From: PVC group bacterium
Lineage (GTDB): Bacteria; Verrucomicrobiota; Kiritimatiellia; CAIKKV01; PXCX01
DNA length: 18,659 nucleotides
Assembly: GCA_003567575.1 (NCBI GenBank)
Contig: PWZG01000412.1
Span: forward strand, 1 to 18,659
Direction of reading: 5' to 3'
Part shown: piece after piece, positions 1 through 6,416 of the stretch
How positions within the stretch are numbered: the stretch's first letter is position 1
Layout of the letters: each line of letters starts with the position of its first letter
Position numbers and translations under genes: made by a program
The notes under the pieces: generated by a model
What the model was told of the DNA's origin: nothing
Seen by the model: the letters and a program-made list of their open reading frames with translations, nothing else
The model's database searches: none

Positions 1-185
1 GCGATGAAGAAGGCCGGCACCAGGCAGAGCAGGACGTGTTCGCGCGCATACCATTTGGCCAGCGTGAAGGCTTCGATGATGGCGACCTGGAAGCGGGCCC
101 CCTCGATGGGCAGGTAGTACAGGACCGCAAAAAGACCGATCAACCAGCCCAGTATCTTCAGTTCTTTCCGACTTCCTTCGTTCAC
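1..185 (-). CDS. Permease of the YraQ/ArsP (DUF318) type, N-terminal part only
   Basis: Only the first 61 codons are present; the gene runs off the left edge. The start is GTG at 183-185, with a good ribosome binding site (AAAGGAG) just upstream. The visible protein has a short charged N-terminus, a first membrane segment at about residues 9-27, and a second stretch with WYAREHVLLCLVPAFFIA, which I recognise as the opening of the predicted permease family that includes YraQ and the ArsP-like and SO_0444-like efflux proteins. These are polytopic inner-membrane transporters linked to organoarsenical or metal efflux. It starts 14 bases after the stop of the ArsR-family gene, so the two very likely form one operon under that repressor. 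The substrate cannot be read from this fragment. Confidence 0.75.
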   Translation of the reverse strand, partial: MNEGSRKELKILGWLIGLFAVLYYLPIEGARFQVAIIEAFTLAKWYAREHVLLCLVPAFFI

Positions 186-199
186 GCCGCAATCTCCTT

Positions 200-514
200 T
201 CAGCCTTTCGTCAGCATAGCCTGCCGTTTAGCCTCTGAGCGAATGACACCCATGGCGCAGTCGAACACATCCAGAATGCACGGGGTCTGTAATCGCAAAA
301 AAATGCGCACGCCTTCCCGCCGCTCGCCGACGATGCCGACGTTTTTCAGTTCCGCGATATGACGGGAAAGGGTGGATTTGTTCATCGGGAACAGCGGCTG
401 CAATTCGCACATACAGCGTTCGCCACGGCTCAGCTCGTCCACGATCTTGAGGCGCACCGGACTTGCCAGTGCCTTCATCACCCGCGCCCGCGCTTTGAGT
501 TCCTCGGTATTCAT
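200..514 (-). CDS. ArsR/SmtB-family metal-responsive transcriptional repressor
   Basis: A 104-residue winged-helix protein, the usual ArsR length. The first helix carries LKALxSPxRLxIxxEL-type residues (KALASPVRLKIVDEL), the recognition helix is NKSTLSRHIAELKNVGIV, and the wing follows with GERREGVRIFLRL. Cysteines C34 and C36 form a CxC pair in RCMCEL at the classic ArsR metalloid-sensing position; C79 and C86 near the C-terminus could add ligands. The family represses its own operon and lets go of DNA when it binds As(III), Sb(III) or another soft metal. The permease gene follows 14 bases downstream, so this is a regulator-transporter pair. The ATG at 512-514 is the only sensible start, and it lies so close to the predicted -10 box that the mRNA may be leaderless. 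Confidence 0.88.
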   Translation of the reverse strand: MNTEELKARARVMKALASPVRLKIVDELSRGERCMCELQPLFPMNKSTLSRHIAELKNVGIVGERREGVRIFLRLQTPCILDVFDCAMGVIRSEAKRQAMLTKG

Positions 515-521
515 GGGCTAC

Positions 522-554
522 ATTGTAAAGCATAGTTGCAAAACAACGCAACTA
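522..554 (-). promoter_or_regulatory. Promoter and ArsR-type operator of the repressor-permease operon
   Basis: Reading the minus strand, TTGCGT (546-551), an 18-base spacer and TACAAT (522-527) form a sigma70-like promoter. A perfect dyad TAGTTGC-N8-GCAACTA (533-554) overlaps the -35 and the spacer, where a repressor would block RNA polymerase. It is the natural candidate for the binding site of the adjacent ArsR protein. Confidence 0.6.
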
Positions 555-639
555 ATTTTTTCATGACATATAACCCGGCCGAAAATATCGGGGCTAGGCA
601 AAACGAACAAGATATGTTAAAAAGATAACCGTTTATTCC

Positions 640-731
<92 letters not shown>

Positions 732-789
732 TGTTTTCGCCCGTCTTCTCTTCTTCTAGTTATTATGTCTTTGCGGCGAAAATATCGCC

Positions 790-906
790 TCACAGTTCAT
801 CAAGAATGATTCTGGCGCTCTCCAAATCAGGACAGCGTTCAAGAGCGGAGCGAAACCATATTGATGGCCTTGACTCGATTTCCATCCAATGGTATGCCTG
901 CGCCGG
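790..906 (-). pseudogene. Possible remnant of a C-terminal coding region (38 codons)
   Basis: A minus-strand frame, bounded upstream by a stop at 907-909 and ending in TGA at 790-792, reads like a helical protein tail, including WFRSALERCPDLESARIILD. The neighbouring frame just upstream also looks protein-like (ESEIMGRVTGAGIP), as if joined by a frameshift. There is no start codon with a ribosome binding site and I do not recognise the family. It could be chance. Confidence 0.2.
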
Positions 907-1174
907 TCACCCGACCCATAATTTCAGATTCCGCATCTGCTTGGGAAGCCTAACCCGTCATGCAAAGAATGATAATCGCCGCTTTTTACACAAGTGAAAA
1001 GGTTCCGGTTTTTTCGGGGCGGAAAATATGCGATTTTTTCTTGCTCCTTTTTCGCTTAGAATACCATTTTCGCCATTCACGAAATCGTTCAATGTAGTTT
1101 ACGGTAAAGCAGACGACAGAGTTTGTTCTGATGCAGTTCACGAGGCAGTTGCAAAAAAACGAGTCCCGGCATGC

Positions 1175-1203
1175 TTGACAAACCTGGGCCTCGGTGCCAC
1201 ACT
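1175..1203 (+). promoter_or_regulatory. Possible promoter for the nucleotidyltransferase-TPR operon
   Basis: A perfect -35 box TTGACA (1175-1180) is followed after 17 bases by CACACT (1198-1203), a poor -10 match. It is the best candidate within 100 bases upstream of the start codon at 1269. Confidence 0.3.
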
Positions 1204-1268
1204 AACCTTTTATTTCTGACATTATGGAGCAAGCGTCAATTTAACGCGCGGAAGAAGAAAGGTGAATT

Positions 1269-2375
1269 ATGCAGGTGGTCATACTCATAGGAGGTCTGGG
1301 TACGAGGTTGTATCCGTATACGTATACGACGCCTAAATCTTTGTTGCCGATTGCCAATCGCGCTTTCCTTGATCTGGGGTGTCAATGGTTGCGAGCGAAC
1401 GGCGCATCCGAGGTTGTCTTTGCCGTCAGTCATTTCGCGTCCGCGATTATCGAGTTTTTACAACAAACCAATGCGGCGCGCGGGTTCAACGTTAAGATAC
1501 GCATGGAAGACCGGCCGCTGGGCAGCGGCGGAGCCTTGAAGAACTGCGCGGATATACTGCAGGACGATTTTCTGCTGCTCAACGGAGATATTCTCATGGA
1601 TATGGAACTTGGGAATCTCATGGAGTTACACAGGAGATCCGGCGCCATGGTCACCGCTACCGTCAGCAAAATCGAGGATACGCGCCGATGGGGAATTCTC
1701 GATATTCAGGACGATGATCGCGTCCTCGGATGGCAAGAGAAGCCCTCCCCGGAGGAGGCCAAAAGCCTGTGGGGCAATGTCGGCGCCTGGGCCATGTCGC
1801 GCAAGATTCTGGAGTTCATCCCGGAAGACCGGTTTGTATCGCTCGAGAAAGAAACATTCCCATTACTGTTTGAGCAAGCGATACCATTTTCCGGTCATCG
1901 TTTTTCCGGATATTGGAAGGATATCGGAACGCTTGACAATTATGTGCAGGCCAACCGGGATTTGCTGGCGGGCGCCATCAGGGGGTTCGAACCCAATGGC
2001 CGGGAACGTTCTCGGGGTATATGGGAAGATGATTCCGTTCAGATAGCCGATAATGTGGATTTTGTTCCGCCCGTGGTGTTGGGATCCAACTGTCGGATCG
2101 GGGGTGGCGCGCAGATTATCGGGCCAACGGTCATTGGCTGCGGCGCCCGTGTCGGCAGTGGTGCAAGGATCGAATCCTCGATATTATGGAATAACGCCGA
2201 TGTAGGCGAACATGTCGAAATGCGTGATGCCGTGATCGGTGAAGCGAGCGTCGGGTCAAACTGCGTGCTCGGACCTGGATGTGCGGTCGCTTCCAACACC
2301 GTGATACACGAAGGGATTAACCTTCCGTCGGAAACCGTTCTTGGGCCGGGTAGTAGAATGTCCGGCACGCGGTGA
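1269..2375 (+). CDS. Sugar-phosphate nucleotidyltransferase with left-handed beta-helix domain
   Basis: A 368-residue NDP-sugar pyrophosphorylase. The N-terminal Rossmann-like domain has the signature GG-L-GTRL-x-P-x-T at residues 8-18 followed by PK (22-23), which binds the nucleotide triphosphate and phosphate. NGD at 105-107 supplies the metal-binding aspartate, and GYWKDIGTLDNYVQANRDLL marks the sugar-binding end of the domain. From about residue 255 the chain is built of hexapeptide repeats (IGGGAQIIGP, IGCGARVGSG), a left-handed beta-helix as in mannose-1-phosphate guanylyltransferases and glucose-1-phosphate thymidylyl- or uridylyltransferases. The reaction is NTP plus sugar-1-phosphate to NDP-sugar plus pyrophosphate, in the cytoplasm; base and sugar cannot be fixed from sequence. 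The first motif reads LIGGLG where LAGGLG is usual. A purine-rich site (GAAGAAGAAAGG) precedes the ATG. The next gene begins 22 bases later. Confidence 0.88.
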   Translation: MQVVILIGGLGTRLYPYTYTTPKSLLPIANRAFLDLGCQWLRANGASEVVFAVSHFASAIIEFLQQTNAARGFNVKIRMEDRPLGSGGALKNCADILQDDFLLLNGDILMDMELGNLMELHRRSGAMVTATVSKIEDTRRWGILDIQDDDRVLGWQEKPSPEEAKSLWGNVGAWAMSRKILEFIPEDRFVSLEKETFPLLFEQAIPFSGHRFSGYWKDIGTLDNYVQANRDLLAGAIRGFEPNGRERSRGIWEDDSVQIADNVDFVPPVVLGSNCRIGGGAQIIGPTVIGCGARVGSGARIESSILWNNADVGEHVEMRDAVIGEASVGSNCVLGPGCAVASNTVIHEGINLPSETVLGPGSRMSGTR

Positions 2376-2397
2376 GGGTGAATATCGCTATAAACGA

Positions 2398-4449
2398 ATG
2401 CGTATCAATGGGAAGAAAACGTTAGCGGGAAAAAGAGATGCGAGGGTGGCAACGCAACTGGACAATGTTCCCCACGGCAACAATAGCACGCTGAGACGGG
2501 AAAGGTGGTTGCCCTGGCTGCTTTTTGCCTTCCTTGTTCTGTTGTATCTGCCGTCGTTGCGCAACCAATTCGTTTACGACGACGAGGTTTTGATCATTGA
2601 CCAGGCGCGACCCGAACGGATCGCCGATTTTCTGAACGTATTTCGAGAACGCCATTTTCCGACCGTCCCTTATTACCGGCCCGTGACGCGGTTAACGTTC
2701 CTGGCACAGAAATATTGGCACGATCTCAATCCGGCGCCTTATCATCTGTTTAATGCACTGTTGGCCGGCGCCGCGGTATTGGCGGCGTTCCGTTTCTTGC
2801 GGCATCCGGCCTTCCGAATCTCGCGTCCGGCCGCCGCCGTCGCCGCCTTGCTGTGGGCGGTTCACCCGTCGATGTCATCCGCGGTTTATCCGGTTTGTTC
2901 CGGACGGGAAACCTTGTTGCCCTCGATTTTCATTCTGCTGGCGGTGGATGCCTGGATGCGGCCCGGCCGGCGCAACGGTTTTCTAGCGCTGTTTTTTTCG
3001 ATCCTGACCCTGTTTTCCCGGGAACAGGCGGTGGTGTTGCCGGTCATTTTCCTGCTTGGAGATCTGTTTGACTTGAGCGGCGAAGATCGGTTGCGATGCG
3101 TTCCCTTGCTGCGCGAAATACGATATCGGCCGCACGGCATGACGGCGGAAGCATCGGCCGCGGACGACGCATGTACGTTGACGGGCTTGTTGAAAAGCGG
3201 AATATTCTGGCGTTATGCAACGCTGGGCATGGCGGGACTTTGCTATCTATGGATTCGTTATACCTTGTTTGAAGGCAGCGAATTTGAGTTCGGCATTATT
3301 GAAGCGCCCTTGCTGCCGCTGTATTCCTATCTGTATGCGTTGCAATCTTTCTTTTTCCCGTTTATCAATTTGGTCTATGAACCGCCGATCCCGGTTTGGT
3401 GGTCATGGTGGCGAGTGGTTCCGGCGATAATGTTGACAGCCGGCCTGGTCTGGGCGGCGTGGCGGCGCGGCTTGGGGTGGCGTCTGCTTTTCTGGACTGG
3501 CTGGTTTGTTGTGGTGCAGGCGCCAACCGCCAACATTCTCAAACAGGAGGCGCCGTTCGACGAACGGTATGCGGTCTTGGCGGCGTTGGCTTTGCCGGCC
3601 CTGGCCGCGTCTGTCTACGGCATTTTGGCGCCGGTTTCGCGCCGTTTACGCCACGCTCTTTACACGGGCATACTGACGTTGCTGGTCGCCGGGGCAGGCG
3701 TCAGTCTGTATCGCGGCCGTTTCTTCTATGACGACCCGACGTTTATCAGCCAATGGATACGGACCAATCCCTGGAATGTCGATGCGCTCGTGAATCATGC
3801 CAAATACAAGATTGACGAAGAAGATTTCGAAACCGCGCTTTGGGCGGCTTCACGAGCCGTCCAGCAGGCGCCTGAGATGGCAGGCGCCTGGTATAATTAC
3901 GGGCTCGCCAACTATCATTTGGGCCAACTGGAGGAGGCGGTGGTCGCATTCCATCGTGCCCTCGAACTGGATCCGGATCATGAAGCGCGTTACAATCTGG
4001 CCTTGTCACTCAGTGATCTCGGGCATACCGAGCTTGCCATCGATACCTATCGAGCCGCGATAGAACGGACACCCGGACACGGCGATTCCCTCTACAACCT
4101 TGCGCTGTTGCTTGCCCGCCAGGGAGATTATGAAGCGGCTACGCAGTATTTCGAGCGGGCCGCCGAAGTTAAGCCTGATGATGCGGAAGCGGTTTACAAC
4201 CAGGGTGTAGCACTCGAACAATTACAACGGATGGATGAGGCGGTGGTATGTTATCGGGAGGCCATCGCGCGCGATCCCGGGCATACCAGCGCTCTGTATA
4301 ATCTGGCGACCTTATATTTCCGGCAACGCGATTTCGAGTCCGCGATCCGCTATTACAGCCGTGTTCTGGACATCGATCCCGGCGATATTCAAGCGCGCCA
4401 AAACCTGAATGCCGCCCGCGCTGCCCTACGTGGCCGGACAGATCCGTAA
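2398..4449 (+). CDS. Polytopic membrane protein with six C-terminal TPRs (TMTC-like, possible glycosyltransferase)
   Basis: About 683 residues from the ATG at 2398. After a basic cytoplasmic tail a first membrane helix (LPWLLFAFLVLLYLPSL) leads into YDDEVLI with the acidic pair D61-D62. YYRPVTRLTF and HPSMSSAVYPVCSGRETLLP follow, then SREQAVVLPVIFLLGDLF and further membrane segments to about residue 440. This layout matches the TMTC/DUF1736-type and PMT-like GT-C proteins, where the acidic motif after helix 1 is catalytic and a lipid-linked sugar is the donor. Residues about 459-665 form six consecutive 34-residue TPRs (for example AWYNYGLANYHLGQLEEAV), likely periplasmic and partner- or substrate-binding. 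The preceding nucleotidyltransferase could provide the activated sugar. No good ribosome binding site precedes the ATG; a TTG at 2341, overlapping the upstream gene, is possible. Enzymatic activity is inferred, not shown. Confidence 0.8.
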   Translation: MRINGKKTLAGKRDARVATQLDNVPHGNNSTLRRERWLPWLLFAFLVLLYLPSLRNQFVYDDEVLIIDQARPERIADFLNVFRERHFPTVPYYRPVTRLTFLAQKYWHDLNPAPYHLFNALLAGAAVLAAFRFLRHPAFRISRPAAAVAALLWAVHPSMSSAVYPVCSGRETLLPSIFILLAVDAWMRPGRRNGFLALFFSILTLFSREQAVVLPVIFLLGDLFDLSGEDRLRCVPLLREIRYRPHGMTAEASAADDACTLTGLLKSGIFWRYATLGMAGLCYLWIRYTLFEGSEFEFGIIEAPLLPLYSYLYALQSFFFPFINLVYEPPIPVWWSWWRVVPAIMLTAGLVWAAWRRGLGWRLLFWTGWFVVVQAPTANILKQEAPFDERYAVLAALALPALAASVYGILAPVSRRLRHALYTGILTLLVAGAGVSLYRGRFFYDDPTFISQWIRTNPWNVDALVNHAKYKIDEEDFETALWAASRAVQQAPEMAGAWYNYGLANYHLGQLEEAVVAFHRALELDPDHEARYNLALSLSDLGHTELAIDTYRAAIERTPGHGDSLYNLALLLARQGDYEAATQYFERAAEVKPDDAEAVYNQGVALEQLQRMDEAVVCYREAIARDPGHTSALYNLATLYFRQRDFESAIRYYSRVLDIDPGDIQARQNLNAARAALRGRTDP

Positions 4450-4460
4450 CATTGCGGATG

Positions 4461-4567
4461 GCCGAATCGTAAGCGTTCACGGATGACCCTATTTCGGGTT
4501 GCTCCCCATCAAAACCATCTCTACCGCAACTACCGCGGAACAACCCGTGAACGGTTACGCCGAATCG
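4461..4567. mobile_element. MITE-like hairpin element, copy 1, with direct repeats
   Basis: An 89-90 base non-coding unit lies 11 bases after the TPR gene. It begins GTAAGCGTTCACGG (4469-4482) and ends with the inverted copy CCGTGAACGGTTAC (4545-4558), 13 of 14 bases complementary. The direct repeat GCCGAATCG flanks it at 4461-4469 and 4559-4567, like a target-site duplication of 8-9 bases. The same 14-base end occurs in the element at 9889-10017. It has no coding capacity, so any transposase would act in trans. Transcribed, it could fold and end or protect the operon mRNA. Confidence 0.6.
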
Positions 4568-4733
4568 AACCAATCGGTAGACCGCGAGATCCTTCCCCTT
4601 CGATTTCGATCAGGGCAGGTTAGTGGCTTATTTAAGCATGGTTGCGTAAAAAATAAGAAAAATGACGCGGAGCCATGGATGGTGTCGGGCAAGAGGTCGG
4701 AGGTCAGAGCAAGAGAACGGGGGAACCGGTGGA

Positions 4734-4792
4734 CGACGACTACTACTACGGATTACGACAAGAGGAATCCCAATCGTCCACAGTAGTCGTCG
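4734..4792. repeat. Inverted repeat CGACGACTACT
   Basis: CGACGACTACT at 4734-4744 is exactly complementary to AGTAGTCGTCG at 4782-4792, enclosing 37 bases. It is part of the intergenic repeat patchwork; no function is evident. Confidence 0.55.
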
Positions 4793-4830
4793 CCCGTAAT
4801 CGCGCTCCGTTTTCTTTTCGCGGAATCGGG

Positions 4831-4883
4831 CGACGATAACGCGGCCCGATAACGCGACACGATTGCTTGCGTCTTCCTCGTGT
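4831..4883 (-). repeat. Dispersed intergenic repeat family A, copy 1
   Basis: Read on the minus strand, this 53-base block matches 18528-18580 on the plus strand. The core 36 bases (4831-4866) agree at 31 positions, and the ACACGAGGA...GAC flank aligns with two one-base gaps. The core itself repeats a GCGTWATCG word twice. Confidence 0.6.
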
Positions 4884-4919
4884 CTTGTAATCGCCTGTGC
4901 GCCATGCCTGCGCCGCGTC

Positions 4920-4955
4920 GCCTGCCTGTGACGGAACGGCAGACAGGCGGCAGGC
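4920..4955. repeat. GC-rich hairpin
   Basis: GCCTGCCTGT (4920-4929) pairs with ACAGGCGGCAGGC (4943-4955) through a 13-base loop, with a three-base bulge in the 3' arm. No T-run follows on either strand, so it is not an obvious intrinsic terminator. Confidence 0.5.
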
Positions 4956-5066
4956 AGTTGACGCACGCAGACAGGTCCCCCGCCGTTTCTTCGCATAGTC
5001 GTCACGGTTTCCCATCCGGCCGGGGACGGCCGGCTCCAAGCGGAATACGTTATTTCATCCCCCCCG

Positions 5067-5093
5067 AAAAATCAGATCGTGCACACGATCTGA
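5067..5093 (-). terminator. Orphan Rho-independent terminator, minus strand
   Basis: Arms TCAGATCGTG (5072-5081) and CACGATCTGA (5084-5093) are perfectly complementary around a two-base loop, and on the minus strand the stem runs directly into five Ts. This is the standard intrinsic terminator layout. No minus-strand gene lies upstream between here and 5618, so what it terminates is unknown. As duplex DNA it is also a 22-base near-perfect palindrome. Confidence 0.5.
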
Positions 5094-5202
5094 GGCCACA
5101 CTTGTTTTAGAGAACATTGCCAACCAACCGGTTATCGTCGTCGCGATCGTAGTCTCGATCTTTGTCTTTTCATTCTCCCCGACAATGATCGCAAAGGCGA
5201 CC

Positions 5203-5280
5203 GACAAAGGTAAAGATTAGGGTAAAGACGAGAGGTAGACGGATGCCTCTTTGTCTTTGCCGTAATCTTTACCATTGTCT
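5203..5280. repeat. Dispersed hairpin repeat family B, copy 1
   Basis: Two arms of about 33-34 bases (5203-5235 and 5246-5279) are imperfectly complementary around a ten-base loop (5236-5245); both contain GGTAAAGATTA. Bases 5222-5280 recur as the reverse complement at 18601-18659 with one difference (5233). The size and structure suggest a REP- or MITE-like element. Confidence 0.7.
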
Positions 5281-5425
5281 GAGATAACATGGGGAATCGG
5301 TCGACGAGAACTAGGACGAGGACGACGACGAGGAAGACAGGCAAAAACGGGCAGGCGCCCCAACGCAAACCTATTTCAGCGCAATCTGCTGACTGCTGAC
5401 ATCTGACCTCTGGGTTGCGGGCGAA

Positions 5426-5454
5426 TTGACTTCATGCCCTCAACATAGTATAAA
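5426..5454 (+). promoter_or_regulatory. Sigma70-type promoter upstream of the aldolase-melA operon
   Basis: TTGACT (5426-5431), exactly 17 bases, then TATAAA (5449-5454). This is one of the two best promoter matches in the window, with that of ahcY. It would start transcription near 5461, giving a leader of about 158 bases before the aldolase ATG. Confidence 0.65.
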
Positions 5455-5548
5455 GTTACCCATAGCGCCTTTTCCGTGGATGGACACGTTTTTACGTGGT
5501 TCTTCGCGATCCCCTTTTCCCGCTGGAAGAGGGGCTGGGGGTGAGGGT

Positions 5549-5592
5549 GGCGGCGCTGCGCTTCGGTTGCGGCAGTGCCGCCTTTATATTTT
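5549..5592 (+). terminator. Terminator-like hairpin in the leader of the aldolase-melA operon
   Basis: GGCGGCGCTGC (5549-5559) pairs over 11 positions, one of them G-U, with GCAGTGCCGCC (5572-5582); the apical region contains a cUUCGg tetraloop. TTTATATTTT follows immediately (5583-5592). It sits between the promoter at 5426 and the ATG at 5619, so it could attenuate the operon or end a short RNA. Just upstream, 5517-5548 is a G-rich block (GAGGGGCTGGGGGTGAGGG) of a kind common in bacterial spacers. Confidence 0.45.
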
Positions 5593-5618
5593 AAACCATA
5601 TTCTTGTAAGGAAATCTT

Positions 5619-6392
5619 ATGTTACAATCCAGTCCATTACAAAAAGCGTTGGCTGCCGGTCAGACGGTGTTGGGTCCGTTTTGCAAAATGAGTGATCCAA
5701 CGGTCTATGAACTGGCCGGGTTGGCGGGATTCGATTTTGCCATTATCGACATGGAACATGGGCCGCTGGGATTCGAAACCGCGCAACAATTGGTGCGTAC
5801 CTGTGAAATGGCCGGCATCAGTCCGGTGATCCGGATTCCTGCCAATCGCGGCGAGTATGTGCAGCGCGCCCTGGATATAGGGGCACACGCCGTCCAAGTG
5901 CCGGAAATCAATACGGCGGCCGATGCGCAATGCCTTGTCGATGCGGCTAAATTCCATCCCGAAGGCCGGCGCGGTGTCTGCCGTTTCGTGCGTGCCGCGC
6001 AATATACACGTCTTGACAAACAGGAATATTTCGGGCTGGCCAACCGTCAGCAACAGGTGATTGCGCATATTGAGGGACGTACCGGGTTCGACAATCTTGA
6101 TGCGATCCTGGCCGTCGACGGGATTTCCGTCATATTTATCGGGCCGTACGATTTGTCGCAGTCGCTGGGCATCCCCGGGCAAACCGATCATCCCCGGCTT
6201 CAGGAAACCATGGCGGACATCGTGCGGCGATCGCGGGCCGCCGGTAAAGCGGTGGGGACTTTTGTCGAAACACCGCAACAGGCTGCCCACTGGATGGCGC
6301 AAGGCGTCGGGTATATTTCCTATTCCGTTGATGTCGGACTGCTGTTGCAGGCATTTACGTCCGTTGTCGGATCAGTGCGCGGAAAGAAATAA
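5619..6392 (+). CDS. HpcH/HpaI family aldolase (2-keto-3-deoxy sugar acid aldolase type)
   Basis: 257 residues, the normal family length, with a clean site AAGGAAAT before the ATG. The class II pyruvate aldolase features are all visible: D-ME-HG with H47 as the catalytic base, R72 in VIRIP for the pyruvate carboxylate, VQVPEI around E96, the GRRGVCRFVRAA stretch, and the metal ligands E152 (HIEGRTG) and D178 (FIGPYDLSQSLG). The family reversibly cleaves 2-keto-3-deoxy or 4-hydroxy-2-keto acids to pyruvate and an aldehyde in the cytoplasm using Mg or Mn. Members act on 2-dehydro-3-deoxyglucarate, 2-keto-3-deoxyrhamnonate and hydroxy-oxo-heptanedioate, and the substrate cannot be assigned by motif. 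melA follows 24 bases later in the same direction, which favours a carbohydrate role. A strong promoter and a terminator-like hairpin lie in its leader. Confidence 0.88.
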   Translation: MLQSSPLQKALAAGQTVLGPFCKMSDPTVYELAGLAGFDFAIIDMEHGPLGFETAQQLVRTCEMAGISPVIRIPANRGEYVQRALDIGAHAVQVPEINTAADAQCLVDAAKFHPEGRRGVCRFVRAAQYTRLDKQEYFGLANRQQQVIAHIEGRTGFDNLDAILAVDGISVIFIGPYDLSQSLGIPGQTDHPRLQETMADIVRRSRAAGKAVGTFVETPQQAAHWMAQGVGYISYSVDVGLLLQAFTSVVGSVRGKK

Positions 6393-6416
6393 TGCTGATA
6401 AAGCAAGGATTGTTTA

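Larger units (their letters stand above)
732..1268. other. Non-coding spacer of about 540 bases
   Basis: No convincing gene lies between tRNA-Ser and the nucleotidyltransferase. It holds a small GGCGA/TCGCC hairpin at 775-789, a possible decayed coding fragment at 790-906 (minus strand), AT-rich runs around 1005-1060, and a TTGACA box at 1175. Open frames on the plus strand here have no recognisable protein character or ribosome binding site. Confidence 0.6.
4568..5425. other. Repeat-rich non-coding island
   Basis: No gene is supported here. The stretch is a patchwork of hairpins and degenerate words: repeated GATTACG/CGTAATC (4751, 4795, 4887, 5261), triplet-like GACGACGAC and CGAGGACGACGACGAGG tracts (4731-4745, 5313-5333), and TCTGACCTC-like words in opposite orientation near its two ends (about 4694-4707 and 5401-5412). 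Two longer pieces recur at the right edge of the window. Open frames in it are rich in Arg, Pro and Thr without domain character and lack ribosome binding sites. Confidence 0.65.

Noticed and set aside
1315..1328. Perfect 14-base palindrome CGTATACGTATACG
   Set aside because: Lies inside the coding sequence for the nucleotide-binding loop of the nucleotidyltransferase; most likely a codon coincidence.
4628..5110. Several overlapping open frames of 75-125 codons in the repeat island
   Set aside because: Arg/Pro/Thr-rich translations of hairpins and low-complexity DNA, with no start signals.
5203..5280. CRISPR repeat
   Set aside because: The repeats are dispersed and inverted, not tandem with unique spacers, and no cas genes are near.
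5637..6302. Long open frame of 221 codons on the minus strand
   Set aside because: It is fully antisense to the aldolase, which has all its family motifs and a ribosome binding site.
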